This document shows positions 43,851 to 52,544 of a DNA stretch of 64,000 bases, one piece after another. Every line of letters begins with the position of its first letter. The first letter of the stretch is position 1. A program made the translations under genes and the position numbers. Source of the DNA: Maritimibacter harenae (GTDB lineage Bacteria; Pseudomonadota; Alphaproteobacteria; Rhodobacterales; Rhodobacteraceae). The notes under the pieces were generated by a model. The model saw nothing but the letters and a program-made list of their open reading frames with translations, had not been told where the DNA came from and ran no database searches. The stretch is taken from the NCBI RefSeq assembly GCF_009882975.1, contig NZ_WTUX01000011.1, forward strand, positions 1 to 64,000. Direction: 5' to 3'.

Positions 43851-44225
43851 ATGCGGTTCATTCTGTCCCTTCTGACCTGGTGGCATGAAGAAACTCTCGG
43901 CACCCGGCTCTACACCTGGCGCAAGGGCGTCAAGGTGGGCGAGGACGCGCAAGGCAACGAGTTCTATCGCAACAAGGACGATACGAAGCGCTGGGTCTGC
44001 TACGCGGGCGAACCGGAAGCGAGCCGGATTTCCGCCGACTGGCACGGCTGGCTGCACCGCACCTTCGACGACAACCCGGCGTCCCAGCCGCTGTCCCACA
44101 AGGACTGGGAAAAGCCGCATGTCGACAACCTGACCGGCACCGCGATGGCCTATGTCCCGGCCGGGTCGATCCGCCGCGAGCAGCCGGTGGAGCGCTCGGA
44201 CTACGAGGCCTGGCAGCCGGAGTGA
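43851..44225 (+). CDS. NADH:ubiquinone oxidoreductase NDUFA12-type subunit
   Basis: A 124-residue accessory subunit of complex I, homologous to mitochondrial NDUFA12 (B17.2). The core segments are LTWWHEETLGTRLYTWRKGV, GEDAQGNEFYRNKDDTKRWV and PEASRISADWHGWLHRTFDD, and WHGWLH is a hallmark of the family. Alphaproteobacteria keep this subunit outside the main nuo operon. It is followed at 22 bases by mlaD on the same strand. The block NDUFA12-MlaD-DUF2155-aat is a common Rhodobacteraceae gene order. Confidence 0.95.
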   Translation: MRFILSLLTWWHEETLGTRLYTWRKGVKVGEDAQGNEFYRNKDDTKRWVCYAGEPEASRISADWHGWLHRTFDDNPASQPLSHKDWEKPHVDNLTGTAMAYVPAGSIRREQPVERSDYEAWQPE

Positions 44226-44247
44226 GCCTGCCTCTGGGAGGTCGCCC

Positions 44248-44700
44248 ATGATCAGCCGCAGCGAGATTGCCGAGGTCGTCACCGGCGCGGTCGTTCTGGC
44301 CGTGGCCGCGTGGTTCCTCATCTACGCCGGCGGCACTATCGGGTGGTTCGGCGGCAGCGCGGACAACCGCGAATACCGCGTGTCGCTGGTTTCGGCCGGC
44401 GGCGTTTCGGTCGGCTCCGACGTGCGCGTGGCGGGCGTGAAGGTGGGCCGCGTGAGCTGGCTCTCGCTCAACCCGGAAACCTTCGCGGCCGAGACCGAGC
44501 TGTCGGTCGACCCCGACTATGCCTTCCCGCAGGATAGCCTCGCGATCGTGTCGTCCGAAGGCCTTCTGGGCGGCAGTTACGTCGAGATCGTGCCGGGCAG
44601 CTCCTCCTTTCCGCTCGAGGCCGGGGGGCGTTTCCGCACGGCGGCGCCGGACACCAGCCTTGTCGATTTCCTGATAGATCAACTGAACGGGGGCCGTTGA
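44248..44700 (+). CDS. mlaD: MlaD-type MCE-domain lipid-transport protein
   Basis: A 150-residue inner-membrane-anchored protein of the Mla phospholipid-transport system. One N-terminal helix (TGAVVLAVAAWFLIYAGG) is followed by an MCE domain: YRVSLVSAGGVSVGSDVRVA, GVKVGRVSWLSLNPETF and LLGGSYVEIVPG. It should form hexameric rings moving lipids between membranes. mlaE and mlaF are not in the window. GGGAGGTC precedes the ATG at 44248. The stop overlaps the start of the next gene as TGATG. Confidence 0.9.
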   Translation: MISRSEIAEVVTGAVVLAVAAWFLIYAGGTIGWFGGSADNREYRVSLVSAGGVSVGSDVRVAGVKVGRVSWLSLNPETFAAETELSVDPDYAFPQDSLAIVSSEGLLGGSYVEIVPGSSSFPLEAGGRFRTAAPDTSLVDFLIDQLNGGR

Positions 44701-45251
44701 TGCGCCTGATCCCCGCTCTCGTCGCCGCAGCGCTGGCAGCCGCGGCCCCCGCGCTTGCCCAGGACGGGCAGTTCGAACCGCTCGACATCATCGAGGGGCC
44801 GATCGACACGCCCGAGGACCAGGTCTACGACGAGGACGCGCCGTTCGACGAATACGGCAACCCGATCACCGAAGAGCCGCTGCCCGAGGACCCCAACGCG
44901 CCGCTGCGCGAGGGTGAGGGCGACACGGTCACGACCGTCCAGACCGGCCCGGAGGTCGAGCAGGGCAACGGGGCCGTCCTGCGCGGGCTCGACAAGCTCG
45001 CGGGCGAACCGATCGACCTGACGCTGGCCAAGGGCGAGACGGGCGAGCTGGGGTGGCTGCAGGTCACGCTGGCCGAATGCCGCTACCCGATCGAGAACCC
45101 GCAGGGCGATGCCTTCGCCCATCTGGTGATCCGCGACCGCGACGCCGAAGAGCCGCTTTTCGACGGCTGGATGATCGCCTCATCCCCGGCGCTGATGGCG
45201 CTGGATCATTCCCGTTTCGATGTCTGGGTGATCCGCTGCACGACCGAGTGA
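44700..45251 (+). CDS. DUF2155 periplasmic protein
   Basis: A 183-residue exported protein. A signal peptide covers about residues 1-19 (LIPALVAAALAAAAPALA). After an acidic linker (DQVYDEDAPFDEYGNPITEE), the DUF2155 domain starts at RGLDKLAGEPIDLTLAKGET and includes QVTLAECRYPIENP and APAL-type strands with two cysteines (AECRYP and VIRCTTE). The family is found next to MlaD, NDUFA12 and Aat in Rhodobacteraceae. Its role is unknown. The ATG at 44700 overlaps the mlaD stop. The 3' end overlaps the convergent aat gene by 46 bases. Confidence 0.85.
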   Translation: MRLIPALVAAALAAAAPALAQDGQFEPLDIIEGPIDTPEDQVYDEDAPFDEYGNPITEEPLPEDPNAPLREGEGDTVTTVQTGPEVEQGNGAVLRGLDKLAGEPIDLTLAKGETGELGWLQVTLAECRYPIENPQGDAFAHLVIRDRDAEEPLFDGWMIASSPALMALDHSRFDVWVIRCTTE

Positions 45252-45865
45252 GGGTCGGGCAGGGGGCGTGACCGGATGTCCGCGGCCCGTCCTGCAAGCG
45301 CCGCCTCGAGCATCCGGTGATACTCTGCCCGCGGCACCTCGACCCCGCCGAGAGAGCTCAGGTGGCCCGTGATGAACTGCGTGTCGAAGAGCTCGTAGCC
45401 GCACAGCCCGAGATGCGCGACCAGCGTGGCCAGCGCGATCTTCGAGGCATCCCGGCGGCGCGAGAACATGCTTTCGCCGAAGAAGGCCCGGCCCAGCGTC
45501 ACGCCGTAGACGCCGCCCACCAGCGCGTCCCCGTCCCAGACCTCGATCGAATGGGCATAGCCCAACTGGTACAGCTTCATGTAGCCGTCGAAGATCTGGT
45601 TGTTGATCCAGGTGGTATCGCGATCCGCGCAGCCGTCGACGACGCCGGTGAAATCGGTGTCCAGCGTGACACGCATGCGGGTGTTGCGGATCGTGCGGGC
45701 CAGCGAGCGCGACAGGTGGAACCCGTCGAGCGGCAGGATCCCGCGAAACTTGGGGTCGATCCAGAAGACACCGGTTTCCCCGGCCTCTTCGGCCATGGGG
45801 AAGATGCCCGATGCGTAGGCGTGGAGCAGGATTTCCGGGGTCAGCCTGTCCGGCGCATCGGGCAT
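45206..45865 (-). CDS. aat: Leucyl/phenylalanyl-tRNA-protein transferase
   Basis: A 219-residue enzyme that adds Leu or Phe to N-terminal Lys/Arg of proteins, marking them for ClpS/ClpAP. Key segments are LLHAYASGIFPMAEE, VFWIDPKFRGILPLDGFH, TTWINNQIFDGYMKLYQLGY and HSIEVWDGDALVGGVYGV, then GRAFFGESMFSRRRDASKIA. The FGESMFS strand is a hallmark. The last ~15 residues extend into the 3' end of the convergent DUF2155 gene. The aat start is five bases after the accC stop, so it follows accC on the same message. Confidence 0.95.
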   Translation of the reverse strand: MPDAPDRLTPEILLHAYASGIFPMAEEAGETGVFWIDPKFRGILPLDGFHLSRSLARTIRNTRMRVTLDTDFTGVVDGCADRDTTWINNQIFDGYMKLYQLGYAHSIEVWDGDALVGGVYGVTLGRAFFGESMFSRRRDASKIALATLVAHLGLCGYELFDTQFITGHLSSLGGVEVPRAEYHRMLEAALAGRAADIRSRPLPDPHSVVQRITQTSKRE

Positions 45866-45869
45866 CGCA

Positions 45870-47216
45870 TCAGCCCATGTTTTCGGCCAGCCAGTGTTCC
45901 AGCCAGTGGATGTCGTACTTGCCGGTGAGGATGTCCTCCTCCGACAGCAGGGCGTGGAACAGCGGAATGGTGGTGTCGATCCCGTCGATCACCAGCTCAC
46001 CCAGCGCGCGGCGCAGGCGCGCCAGCGCTTCGGGCCGGTCGCGGCCGTGCACGATGAGCTTGCCGATCAGGCTGTCGTAATAGGGCGGGATGGAATAGCC
46101 GTCGTAGAGCGCGCTGTCCATCCGCACGCCGAGCCCGCCGGGCGCGTGGTATTGCGTGATCTTCCCGGGCGAGGGCGAGAAGTTGGGAAGCTTCTCGGCG
46201 TTGATGCGGATCTCGATCGCATGCCCGTTGATCGTCAGGTCGTCCTGCGTGAAGGACAGGGGCAGCCCCTCGGCCACCCGGATCTGTTCGCGCACGAGGT
46301 CGACGCCGAAGATGCCTTCGGTCACCGGGTGCTCGACCTGGAGGCGGGTGTTCATCTCGATGAAATAGAACTCGCCGTCCTCGTAGAGGAACTCGATCGT
46401 GCCCGCGCCGGCATACCCCATTTCCCCGATCGCCTTGGCGCAGACGCTGCCGATGCGGGCGCGCTCCTCGGGGGTGATGGCGGGGCCGGGGGCCTCTTCG
46501 AAGACCTTCTGGTGGCGACGCTGGAGCGAACAGTCACGCTCGGCAAGGTGGACACCGTTGCCCTGGCCGTCGCCGAAGACCTGCACCTCGATGTGGCGCG
46601 GCTTCTGGAGGTATTTCTCGATGTAGACTTCGTCGTTGCCGAAGGCGGCCTTGGCTTCCGAGCGGGCGGTGCGGAACGCGTTTTCCAGCTTTGCCTCGTT
46701 CTCGGCCACCTTCATGCCGCGCCCACCGCCGCCGGCGGTCGCCTTGATGATGACCGGGTAGCCCATGTCGCCCGCGATCTTGCGCGCGCTCTCCACGTCC
46801 GGCACGCCGCCGGGGGAGCCCGGCACGACCGGGATGCCCAGCTTCTCGGCGGTTTCCTTGGCGGTGATCTTGTCGCCCATCATGCGGATATGCGCCGCCG
46901 AGGGGCCGATGAAGGTCAGGTCGTGATCCTCGACGATCTGCACGAAATTCGCGTTTTCCGACAGGAAACCATAGCCGGGGTGAATCGCCTGGGCGCCCGT
47001 CACCTCGCAGGCCGCGATGATCGCGGGGATGTGCAGGTAGCTCTGCGTGCCCGAGGGCGGCCCGATGCAGACGCTTTCGTCGGCCATACGCACGTGCATG
47101 GCATCGGCATCGGCCGTGGAATGGACCGCGACGGAGGCGATGCCCATTTCGCGTGCCGCGCGGATGACCCGCAGGGCGATTTCGCCCCGGTTCGCGATCA
47201 GGATCTTGTCGAACAT
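45870..47216 (-). CDS. accC: Acetyl-CoA carboxylase biotin carboxylase subunit
   Basis: A 448-residue ATP-grasp enzyme that carboxylates biotin on AccB using bicarbonate. The N-terminal domain opens [20 protein letters not shown]. The glycine-rich loop is [19 protein letters not shown], the base and metal region includes [17 protein letters not shown] and [19 protein letters not shown], and [20 protein letters not shown] contains the metal-binding Glu and catalytic Arg. Length is normal. It lies nine bases after accB and five before aat, so accB-accC-aat form one transcript. Confidence 0.97.
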   Translation of the reverse strand: MFDKILIANRGEIALRVIRAAREMGIASVAVHSTADADAMHVRMADESVCIGPPSGTQSYLHIPAIIAACEVTGAQAIHPGYGFLSENANFVQIVEDHDLTFIGPSAAHIRMMGDKITAKETAEKLGIPVVPGSPGGVPDVESARKIAGDMGYPVIIKATAGGGGRGMKVAENEAKLENAFRTARSEAKAAFGNDEVYIEKYLQKPRHIEVQVFGDGQGNGVHLAERDCSLQRRHQKVFEEAPGPAITPEERARIGSVCAKAIGEMGYAGAGTIEFLYEDGEFYFIEMNTRLQVEHPVTEGIFGVDLVREQIRVAEGLPLSFTQDDLTINGHAIEIRINAEKLPNFSPSPGKITQYHAPGGLGVRMDSALYDGYSIPPYYDSLIGKLIVHGRDRPEALARLRRALGELVIDGIDTTIPLFHALLSEEDILTGKYDIHWLEHWLAENMG

Positions 47217-47225
47217 CCTGGCCCC

Positions 47226-47729
47226 TTACTCGATGATCATCAGCGGCGCGCCGAACTCGACGGGCGAGCCGTCTTCGACGAGGATGCGCTTCACCGTGCC
47301 CGCACGTGGGGCCGGGATGTGGTTCATCGTTTTCATCGCTTCGACGATCAGCAGCGTGTCGCCTTCGGCCACCTTGTCGCCGGTCTTCACGAAGGCGGGC
47401 GAACCCGGTTCGGCCTGGAGGTAGGCGGTGCCCACCATCGGCGAGGTCACGGCGCCCGGATGGCTGGCGGGATCGTCGTCGGCGGCGGGGGCCGGGGCCG
47501 CGCCTGCGGTGGGCGCGGGGCTCGCCGCCGGGGCGGGGGCCGGTGCGGGTGCTGCCGGGGCGGGCTGCGCGTGCGTCACCACGGTGGTGGCACGCGACAC
47601 GCGCACGTTCAGCTGGTCTGCTTCGCCGTATTCCCGTTTGACCTCGAGCTCCGTGAGATCGTTTTCACGCAGAAGCTCGGCCAGGGCCTGGATGAAGGCC
47701 ACGTCGCTGTCATGGGTTTTCTTGGTCAT
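47226..47729 (-). CDS. accB: Acetyl-CoA carboxylase biotin carboxyl carrier protein
   Basis: A 167-residue carrier. The N-terminal region ([20 protein letters not shown]) is followed by a long Ala/Pro linker (about residues 52-85, [12 protein letters not shown]-like), then the biotinyl domain. The biotin attachment lysine lies in [15 protein letters not shown], and [20 protein letters not shown] forms the protruding thumb region. The linker is flexible and typical for the family. It is the first gene of the accB-accC-aat transcript, with an upstream stretch of about 180 bases that has only a possible promoter. Confidence 0.96.
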   Translation of the reverse strand: MTKKTHDSDVAFIQALAELLRENDLTELEVKREYGEADQLNVRVSRATTVVTHAQPAPAAPAPAPAPAASPAPTAGAAPAPAADDDPASHPGAVTSPMVGTAYLQAEPGSPAFVKTGDKVAEGDTLLIVEAMKTMNHIPAPRAGTVKRILVEDGSPVEFGAPLMIIE

Positions 47730-47913
47730 ACCGTCCTCGAGCCAGATCCCCCGTCTCGCGCGGGGTCATGTCATTTCCCCGCTTATAGAGCGGCAGGCGG
47801 GGCGAGAAAAGCGCCCCATTGCGATTTTGGCAGATTCGGCGGGGGGAAGCGGGCAGGTCGGTGGAGGTGCGGGCGGGCAGGTCGGCCCTGTCCCGTGCTG
47901 GCGCGGCCCGGGA

Positions 47914-48348
47914 TCAGGCAGCGTCCGGGGCGGGCCCGTCGCCGGTGACGCCGGCCGGTACCGGCGCGGGGTCCGGTGCCGTGTCGCGGGAGTCTTCGGC
48001 GCCCGTGACGGCGTGCCCATCGCGCGCCTGGCTGCGCTCGGCTTCCATGCGGGCGAGCTTCTGTTGAAGGTCGCTCTCGACCTCCAGAAGGCTCACCTCG
48101 AACGAAGGCGGCGGGCCGGCGGCATGGGTGCCCTGGGCCACGGCCCGGCGCAGTTCCCGGATGTCGCGCGATGCGGCAGCCTGCGCGGCCTGGTCCGAAT
48201 GTTGGCGGGCGTCGGTGCGCGCGCCGGCCCCCGCGTCCACGCTGGCCGGCGCGGGTTCGACCGGCCGGGTGTCAGGTGCCGTGTCGGTCTGCACCGCGAC
48301 CGCAAGCGCGGGTCGCGTGCCCAAAGGGGCTGGTCCGGAAATCTCCAT
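47914..48348 (-). CDS. Hypothetical protein, Ala/Pro-rich with coiled segment
   Basis: A 144-residue protein I do not recognise. It starts MEISGPAPLGTRPALAVAVQ and is mostly low-complexity Ala/Pro/Asp, with one helical charged part (PSFEVSLLEVESDLQQKLAR, then MEAERSQARD). There is no signal peptide or membrane segment. TTGGAG lies seven bases before the ATG at 48348. A second in-frame ATG at 48354 has no room for that site. Codon use resembles its neighbours, but low complexity makes a spurious frame possible. It is upstream of accB on the same strand. Confidence 0.45.
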   Translation of the reverse strand: MEISGPAPLGTRPALAVAVQTDTAPDTRPVEPAPASVDAGAGARTDARQHSDQAAQAAASRDIRELRRAVAQGTHAAGPPPSFEVSLLEVESDLQQKLARMEAERSQARDGHAVTGAEDSRDTAPDPAPVPAGVTGDGPAPDAA

Positions 48349-48452
48349 ATCCATGCTCCAACTGCGATGCCCCCATCGCTTTCCTGCGCAAAAGGATTCC
48401 CGACGATCCCCGGTTCTGTCCACGCAAATCGGGTGCGGTGGTTAACGCGGTC

Positions 48453-49073
48453 TTACTGCGTCGGGGTCAGGGCGGAGGTGTAGAGATGGGTCAGGAAGAC
48501 GCGCGCATCCTCGAAATGCTCGTTTCCGGTGGGGTTCAGGATGCCCCGCACCTGCACGTCGAAATCCGCGTAATGCTGGGTCGTGGCCCAGATCGAGAAG
48601 ATCAGGTGGTAGGGATCGACCCGGGCGATCTGCCCGGTCGCGCTCCAGGCCGAGATCACCTGCGCCTTCTCTTCCACCAGCTCGCGCAACTCGCCCGTGA
48701 TCATCTCCATGATGCGCGGCGCGCCCTGCACGATCTCGTTGGCGAATAGGCGGCTTTCGCGCGGCAGTTCGCGCGCCATGTCGAGCTTGCGCTGCACGTA
48801 GCCCACGATCTCCTCGACCGGCTCGCCGTTCTCGTCCAGCGCGCGCAGGGGCTCAAGCCAGTCGGTCATCAAGTGCCCCAGAAGCTCCACGTGGATGGCT
48901 TCCTTGGAGGGAAAATAGTAGAGCAGGTTGGGCTTCGAGAGCCCCGCGGCCTGCGCGATCTGGTCCAGCGTCGCCCCCCGGAACCCGTGCTGGGAGAACA
49001 CGTCCAGCGCGGCCTCGCGAATGGTTTCGCGGTTGCGCCGCTGGATGCGCGTGGCTGGCTTCGCCCCTGTCAT
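48453..49073 (-). CDS. rutR: RutR-type TetR-family regulator
   Basis: A 206-residue repressor. The HTH is AALDVFSQHGFRGATLDQIA and AAGLSKPNLLYYFPSKEAIH. The C-terminal ligand domain matches RutR, including SRLFANEIVQGAP, LVEEKAQVISAW and LIFSIWATTQHYADFDVQVR. In E. coli RutR binds uracil or thymine and TTGACCANNTGGTCAA. A near-perfect copy of that operator (49117-49132) lies 44 bases upstream, between this gene and a divergent acyl-CoA ligase. This supports both the name and self-regulation. The regulated genes here are not pyrimidine genes. Confidence 0.9.
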   Translation of the reverse strand: MTGAKPATRIQRRNRETIREAALDVFSQHGFRGATLDQIAQAAGLSKPNLLYYFPSKEAIHVELLGHLMTDWLEPLRALDENGEPVEEIVGYVQRKLDMARELPRESRLFANEIVQGAPRIMEMITGELRELVEEKAQVISAWSATGQIARVDPYHLIFSIWATTQHYADFDVQVRGILNPTGNEHFEDARVFLTHLYTSALTPTQ

Positions 49074-49116
49074 GCCGATGTCCCTTCTGCGACCGGAAGC
49101 TCACATTTGCACGGAT

Positions 49117-49132
49117 TTGACCAAGTGTTCAA
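49117..49132. promoter_or_regulatory. RutR operator
   Basis: TTGACCA-AG-TGTTCAA is an imperfect palindrome that matches the RutR consensus TTGACCANNTGGTCAA at all but one defined position. It lies in the 131-base divergent region between rutR and the acyl-CoA ligase gene, 72 bases before the ligase ATG and 44 bases before the rutR ATG. Confidence 0.7.
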
Positions 49133-49204
49133 CAACTACGGGTCTTTACGGACTGGCGCCCCCCGCGCCCAGGTCCTAACCTGCGCGCCGGGAGGACACA
49201 CGAG

Positions 49205-50707
49205 ATGAACCTGGCACATTGGCTGGAGCGGACGGCGGCGGTGAGCCCGGAGCGCCCGGCGCTCTTTCGCGGCGACACGCAGGTGGCCGATTACGCCGCC
49301 TTCGGGCGCGCGGCGGCGGGCGTGGGCGCGGCGCTTGCCGCGCGCGGCGTGGGGCCGGGGGACCGCGTCGCGATCTTCATGAAGAACGTGCCCGACTACC
49401 TCGTCGCGCTTTACGGCATCTGGATCGCGGGGGCCGCGGCGGTGCCGATCAACGCCAAGCTTCACCCGCGCGAGGCGGCCTTCATCCTCGAGGATTCCGG
49501 CGCCGTGCTGGTCTTCGCGACGGACGGGCTGGCCGGCGACCTCGCGGATGCGACCGATGTGCCGATCCTCGATCCCGCCGCGGTGCAGGAGATGGCCCGC
49601 ACGTCCCCGATGGCCGTCACGCCGCGCGCGCCCGAGGACATGGCGTGGCTCTTCTACACCTCCGGCACCACCGGCCGGCCCAAGGGCGTGGTCATCACCC
49701 ACGGGATGCTGATGGCGATGTCGCTGGCCTATCTCGCCGATGTGGACGAGGTGTCGCCCGACGACGGGGCCTTCTACATGGCGCCGATGAGTCACGGGGC
49801 CGGGCTCTACGCGCTGGTCCACGTGCTCAAGGGCGCGCGCCACGTCTGCCCCGCCTCGGGCGGGTTCGACGCCGCCGAACTGCTGGCGGCCGCCGAGGCG
49901 CAGGGGCCGCTGTCCATGTTCATGGCCCCCACGATGGTGCGCCGGATCACCGACGCGGCGCGCGCGGCGGGGGACCGGGCCCCGGGGATCAAGACCATCG
50001 TCTACGGCGGCGGGCCGATGTACGTGGCCGACATCGAGGACGCGGTCGACTGGTTCGGGCCGAAGTTCGTGCAGATCTACGGGCAGGGCGAATGTCCCAT
50101 GTCGATCACCGCCCTGTCGCGCGACGAGGTCGCGGACCGCAGCCACCCGCGCTGGCGTGAGCGCCTGGCCGGCGTGGGGCGCGCGCAGTCCGTGGTCGAG
50201 GTCGCCATCGGGGACGCGGACGGCACGCTGCTCGCCCCCGGCGAGACCGGCGAGATCATGGTGCGCGGCCTCACCGTGATGCCGGGCTACTGGCGCAACG
50301 AAGCCGCCACCACCAAGACGATCCGTGACGGTTGGCTCATGACCGGCGACATGGGGGCGCTCGACGCGGACGGCTACCTGACGATGAAGGACCGCTCGAA
50401 GGACGTGATCATCTCGGGTGGGACGAACATCTACCCGCGCGAGGTCGAGGAAGTCCTGCTCACGCATCCGAACGTGCGCGAAGTCTCCGTGATCGGGCGC
50501 CCGTCGGCCGAATGGGGCGAGGACGTGGTGGCCTTCGTCGTCGCGGACGGGGTCGGCGCGGCGACGCTGGACGCGCATGTTCTTGCACAAATCGCACGTT
50601 TCAAACGCCCGAAGGCGTATTTTTTCACCCAAGACTTGCCGAAAAACAACTACGGCAAGGTTCTGAAAACCGAGCTGCGCGAGCGGCTCAAGGAGATGGA
50701 TGGATGA
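49205..50707 (+). CDS. AMP-forming acyl-CoA ligase
   Basis: A 500-residue ANL-superfamily enzyme. The AMP-binding motif is WLFYTSGTTGRPKGVVITHG, the later motifs are IYGQGECPMSITAL and GWLMTGDMGALDADGYLTMK, and the hinge is DRSKDVIISGGTNIYPREVE. The C-terminal lysine motif is DLPKNNYGKVLKTELRERL. It would activate a carboxylic acid as acyl-CoA, but the acid is not evident. The gene overlaps the next SDR gene by four bases (ATGA), so they form an operon. The operator upstream suggests control by the RutR-type protein. Confidence 0.88.
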   Translation: MNLAHWLERTAAVSPERPALFRGDTQVADYAAFGRAAAGVGAALAARGVGPGDRVAIFMKNVPDYLVALYGIWIAGAAAVPINAKLHPREAAFILEDSGAVLVFATDGLAGDLADATDVPILDPAAVQEMARTSPMAVTPRAPEDMAWLFYTSGTTGRPKGVVITHGMLMAMSLAYLADVDEVSPDDGAFYMAPMSHGAGLYALVHVLKGARHVCPASGGFDAAELLAAAEAQGPLSMFMAPTMVRRITDAARAAGDRAPGIKTIVYGGGPMYVADIEDAVDWFGPKFVQIYGQGECPMSITALSRDEVADRSHPRWRERLAGVGRAQSVVEVAIGDADGTLLAPGETGEIMVRGLTVMPGYWRNEAATTKTIRDGWLMTGDMGALDADGYLTMKDRSKDVIISGGTNIYPREVEEVLLTHPNVREVSVIGRPSAEWGEDVVAFVVADGVGAATLDAHVLAQIARFKRPKAYFFTQDLPKNNYGKVLKTELRERLKEMDG

Positions 50708-51507
50708 CTTCACTGACTGGTAAAACCGCCCTGATCACCGGCTCGACCTCCGGCATCGGGCTGGGGATCGCGCTGGAACTGGCCCGCGGCGGCGCGCGCG
50801 TGGCGCTTCACTCGCTGCCCGGCGACAAGGCCGCCGATGACGCGGCTGCGCAGGTGAAGGCGGCCGGCGCGCCCGAGGTCAAATTCTTCGGCGCCGACGT
50901 GTCGAAAGCGGACAACGTGCGCGACCTGATGGCCGAGGTCGAGGCCTGGGGACCGATCGACATCCTGGTGAACAACGCCGGTATCCAGCACACGGCCCCG
51001 ATCGAGGACATGCCGGACGACAAGTGGGACGCGATCATCTCGATCATGCTTTCGGCCTGTTTCCACACCATGAAATTCGCCCTGCCGAAGATGGCCGAGC
51101 GCGGCTATGGCCGGGTCGTCAACATCGCGTCCGTGCACGGGCTCGTCGCCTCGAAGGAAAAGACGCCCTACGTGGCGGCCAAACACGGGCTCGTGGGCCT
51201 GTCCAAGGTCGTGGCGCTGGAATATGCCTCGAAGGGCGATCCCAAGAAGGGCGGCGTCACGGTGAACTGCATCGGACCGGGCTTCACCGAGACCGCGCTC
51301 ATCGAAAGCCAGATCCAGGCGCGCGCCGATCAGCACGGCGGTGACCGGGACGCGGGCATTGCCGATCTTCTCTCGGAAAAGCAGCCGTCGCTGCGCATGA
51401 CGCAGACCTCGGACCTGGGCGCGCTGGCCGCGTTCCTGTGTTCGCCCGCCGCGCACAACCTGACCGGCGTCACCATCCCGGTCGATGGCGGCTGGACCGC
51501 GCAGTGA
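50704..51507 (+). CDS. 3-Hydroxybutyrate dehydrogenase-type SDR
   Basis: A 267-residue short-chain dehydrogenase. The NAD site is TALITGSTSGIGLGIALEL, followed by DILVNNAGIQH. The catalytic set is S in NIASVHGLVAS and YVAAKHGLVGLSK (Tyr and Lys). The C-terminal end AAHNLTGVTIPVDGGWTAQ is typical of D-beta-hydroxybutyrate dehydrogenases (bdhA). It would interconvert 3-hydroxybutyrate and acetoacetate. With the ligase it may channel 3-hydroxy or keto acids into CoA metabolism. A related SDR (YdfG/RutE) acts on malonic semialdehyde in uracil breakdown, so a link to RutR is imaginable but unproven. Confidence 0.85.
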   Translation: MTSLTGKTALITGSTSGIGLGIALELARGGARVALHSLPGDKAADDAAAQVKAAGAPEVKFFGADVSKADNVRDLMAEVEAWGPIDILVNNAGIQHTAPIEDMPDDKWDAIISIMLSACFHTMKFALPKMAERGYGRVVNIASVHGLVASKEKTPYVAAKHGLVGLSKVVALEYASKGDPKKGGVTVNCIGPGFTETALIESQIQARADQHGGDRDAGIADLLSEKQPSLRMTQTSDLGALAAFLCSPAAHNLTGVTIPVDGGWTAQ

Positions 51508-51561
51508 CGGATTGAACCGAAAACCCATCGCCGCGCACCTGATACCTTGAAAGGGGAAAAC

Positions 51562-52122
51562 GTGGCGATGGACAGCCGGATCAGGGCGCTCGAAGCCTAT
51601 CTTGTCGCCGCCGCGCGCACCGGGGATCGGGGCGCGATGGGACGGCTCGTGGACCTGCGCGGCGACAGGCTTAGGGCGCATGCCGTGCGGCTCCTGGGCG
51701 ACCGTGAAGGCGCGCGCGACGTGGTGCAGGACGCCTGGGTCGAGATCCTGCGCGGTCTCGGCAACCTGCGCGACGACCACGCCTTCCTGCCCTGGGCGCT
51801 CCGGATCGTCACCCGGCGGGTGGCACGCGACATCCGCCGGCGCCAATCGGGGCGGCGGCTTGCCGATGCCTGGGCCGAAGAGGCCGAGACATCGGTGGAC
51901 GAGGCGGGTCCGGCGGCCAGCGACGGGGCGCGCGTGCGCGCCGCGATCGCGACGCTGCCGCGCGACCAGGCGGCGACCATCGCGCTTTTCTACCTTGAGG
52001 ATATGTCGGTGGGCGAGGTGTCCACGGCGCTCGACGTGCCCGTGGGAACCGTGAAGACCCGCCTCATGCATGCGCGGCGCAAGCTGCGTTCTGTCTTGGA
52101 AGGAGACGACGATGACCGATAG
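51562..52122 (+). CDS. ECF-type RNA polymerase sigma factor
   Basis: A protein of about 186 residues with sigma regions 2 and 4. Region 2 is VRLLGDREGARDVVQDAWVE with LPWALRIVTRRVARDIRRRQ (2.4). Region 4 is LPRDQAATIALFYLEDMSVG and DVPVGTVKTRLMHARRKLRS. A GTG at 51562 follows AAGGGGAAAA at normal spacing and is preferred over the ATG at 51568. The next gene overlaps its end by 11 bases and encodes a small membrane protein. This suggests a sigma/anti-sigma pair, although the partner lacks a typical anti-sigma motif. The target regulon is unknown. Confidence 0.87.
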   Translation: MAMDSRIRALEAYLVAAARTGDRGAMGRLVDLRGDRLRAHAVRLLGDREGARDVVQDAWVEILRGLGNLRDDHAFLPWALRIVTRRVARDIRRRQSGRRLADAWAEEAETSVDEAGPAASDGARVRAAIATLPRDQAATIALFYLEDMSVGEVSTALDVPVGTVKTRLMHARRKLRSVLEGDDDDR

Positions 52123-52483
52123 ACTTGATCGTTTGATCGAAGAAGCGCTGACCGAGGAGGACCGGATGATCCGGGAGGCCACGGCGGAGCGCGGATGGTT
52201 CGCGCTCGGCCTGGACCAGTTCCGCGGCAAGCTGGGCTGGGTGACCTGGGTCGTGATGATCGTCCAGACCGTGATGTTCGGGCTGGCCGTCTGGTGCGGC
52301 TACGAATTCTATACCGCGACCGACGTGCTCGTGGCGCTCAAATGGGGCCTCAGCGCGGCGACGCTGGCGCTGATGGCGATCGTCCTGAAACTCAGCCTGA
52401 TGCCGCAGATCCAGGCCGACCGTGTCCTGCGCGAATTGCGCCGTGTCGAGCTGATGCTGGCCACGCGCGACGCCAGGAAGTGA
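52112..52483 (+). CDS. Small membrane protein (DUF6768-like), sigma factor partner
   Basis: A 123-residue protein with a charged N-terminal helix (DRLDRLIEEALTEEDRMIRE), two membrane segments (GWVTWVVMIVQTVMFGLAVW and AATLALMAIVLKLSLM) and a short cytoplasmic tail (LRELRRVELMLATRD). The layout and segment FRGKLGWVTWV match the DUF6768 group I recall beside ECF sigma genes. It starts inside the sigma gene (11-base overlap), so translation is coupled. An anti-sigma role is likely by position, but no zinc-binding HxxxCxxC motif is present. The function is therefore inferred. Confidence 0.72.
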   Translation: MTDRLDRLIEEALTEEDRMIREATAERGWFALGLDQFRGKLGWVTWVVMIVQTVMFGLAVWCGYEFYTATDVLVALKWGLSAATLALMAIVLKLSLMPQIQADRVLRELRRVELMLATRDARK

Positions 52484-52506
52484 GCGCGCATGAAAAGGGC
52501 CGGCGC

Positions 52507-52533
52507 GCCACGCGCACCGGCCCCATGGTCGGA
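52507..52533. terminator. Bidirectional terminator
   Basis: GGGCCGG (52507-52513) pairs with CCGGCCC (52527-52533), with inner CGCG/CGCG pairing. On the minus strand it ends in TTTTC, after the PRC-barrel gene. It lies between two convergent genes. Confidence 0.7.
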
Positions 52534-52544
52534 TCAGGTCCGGC

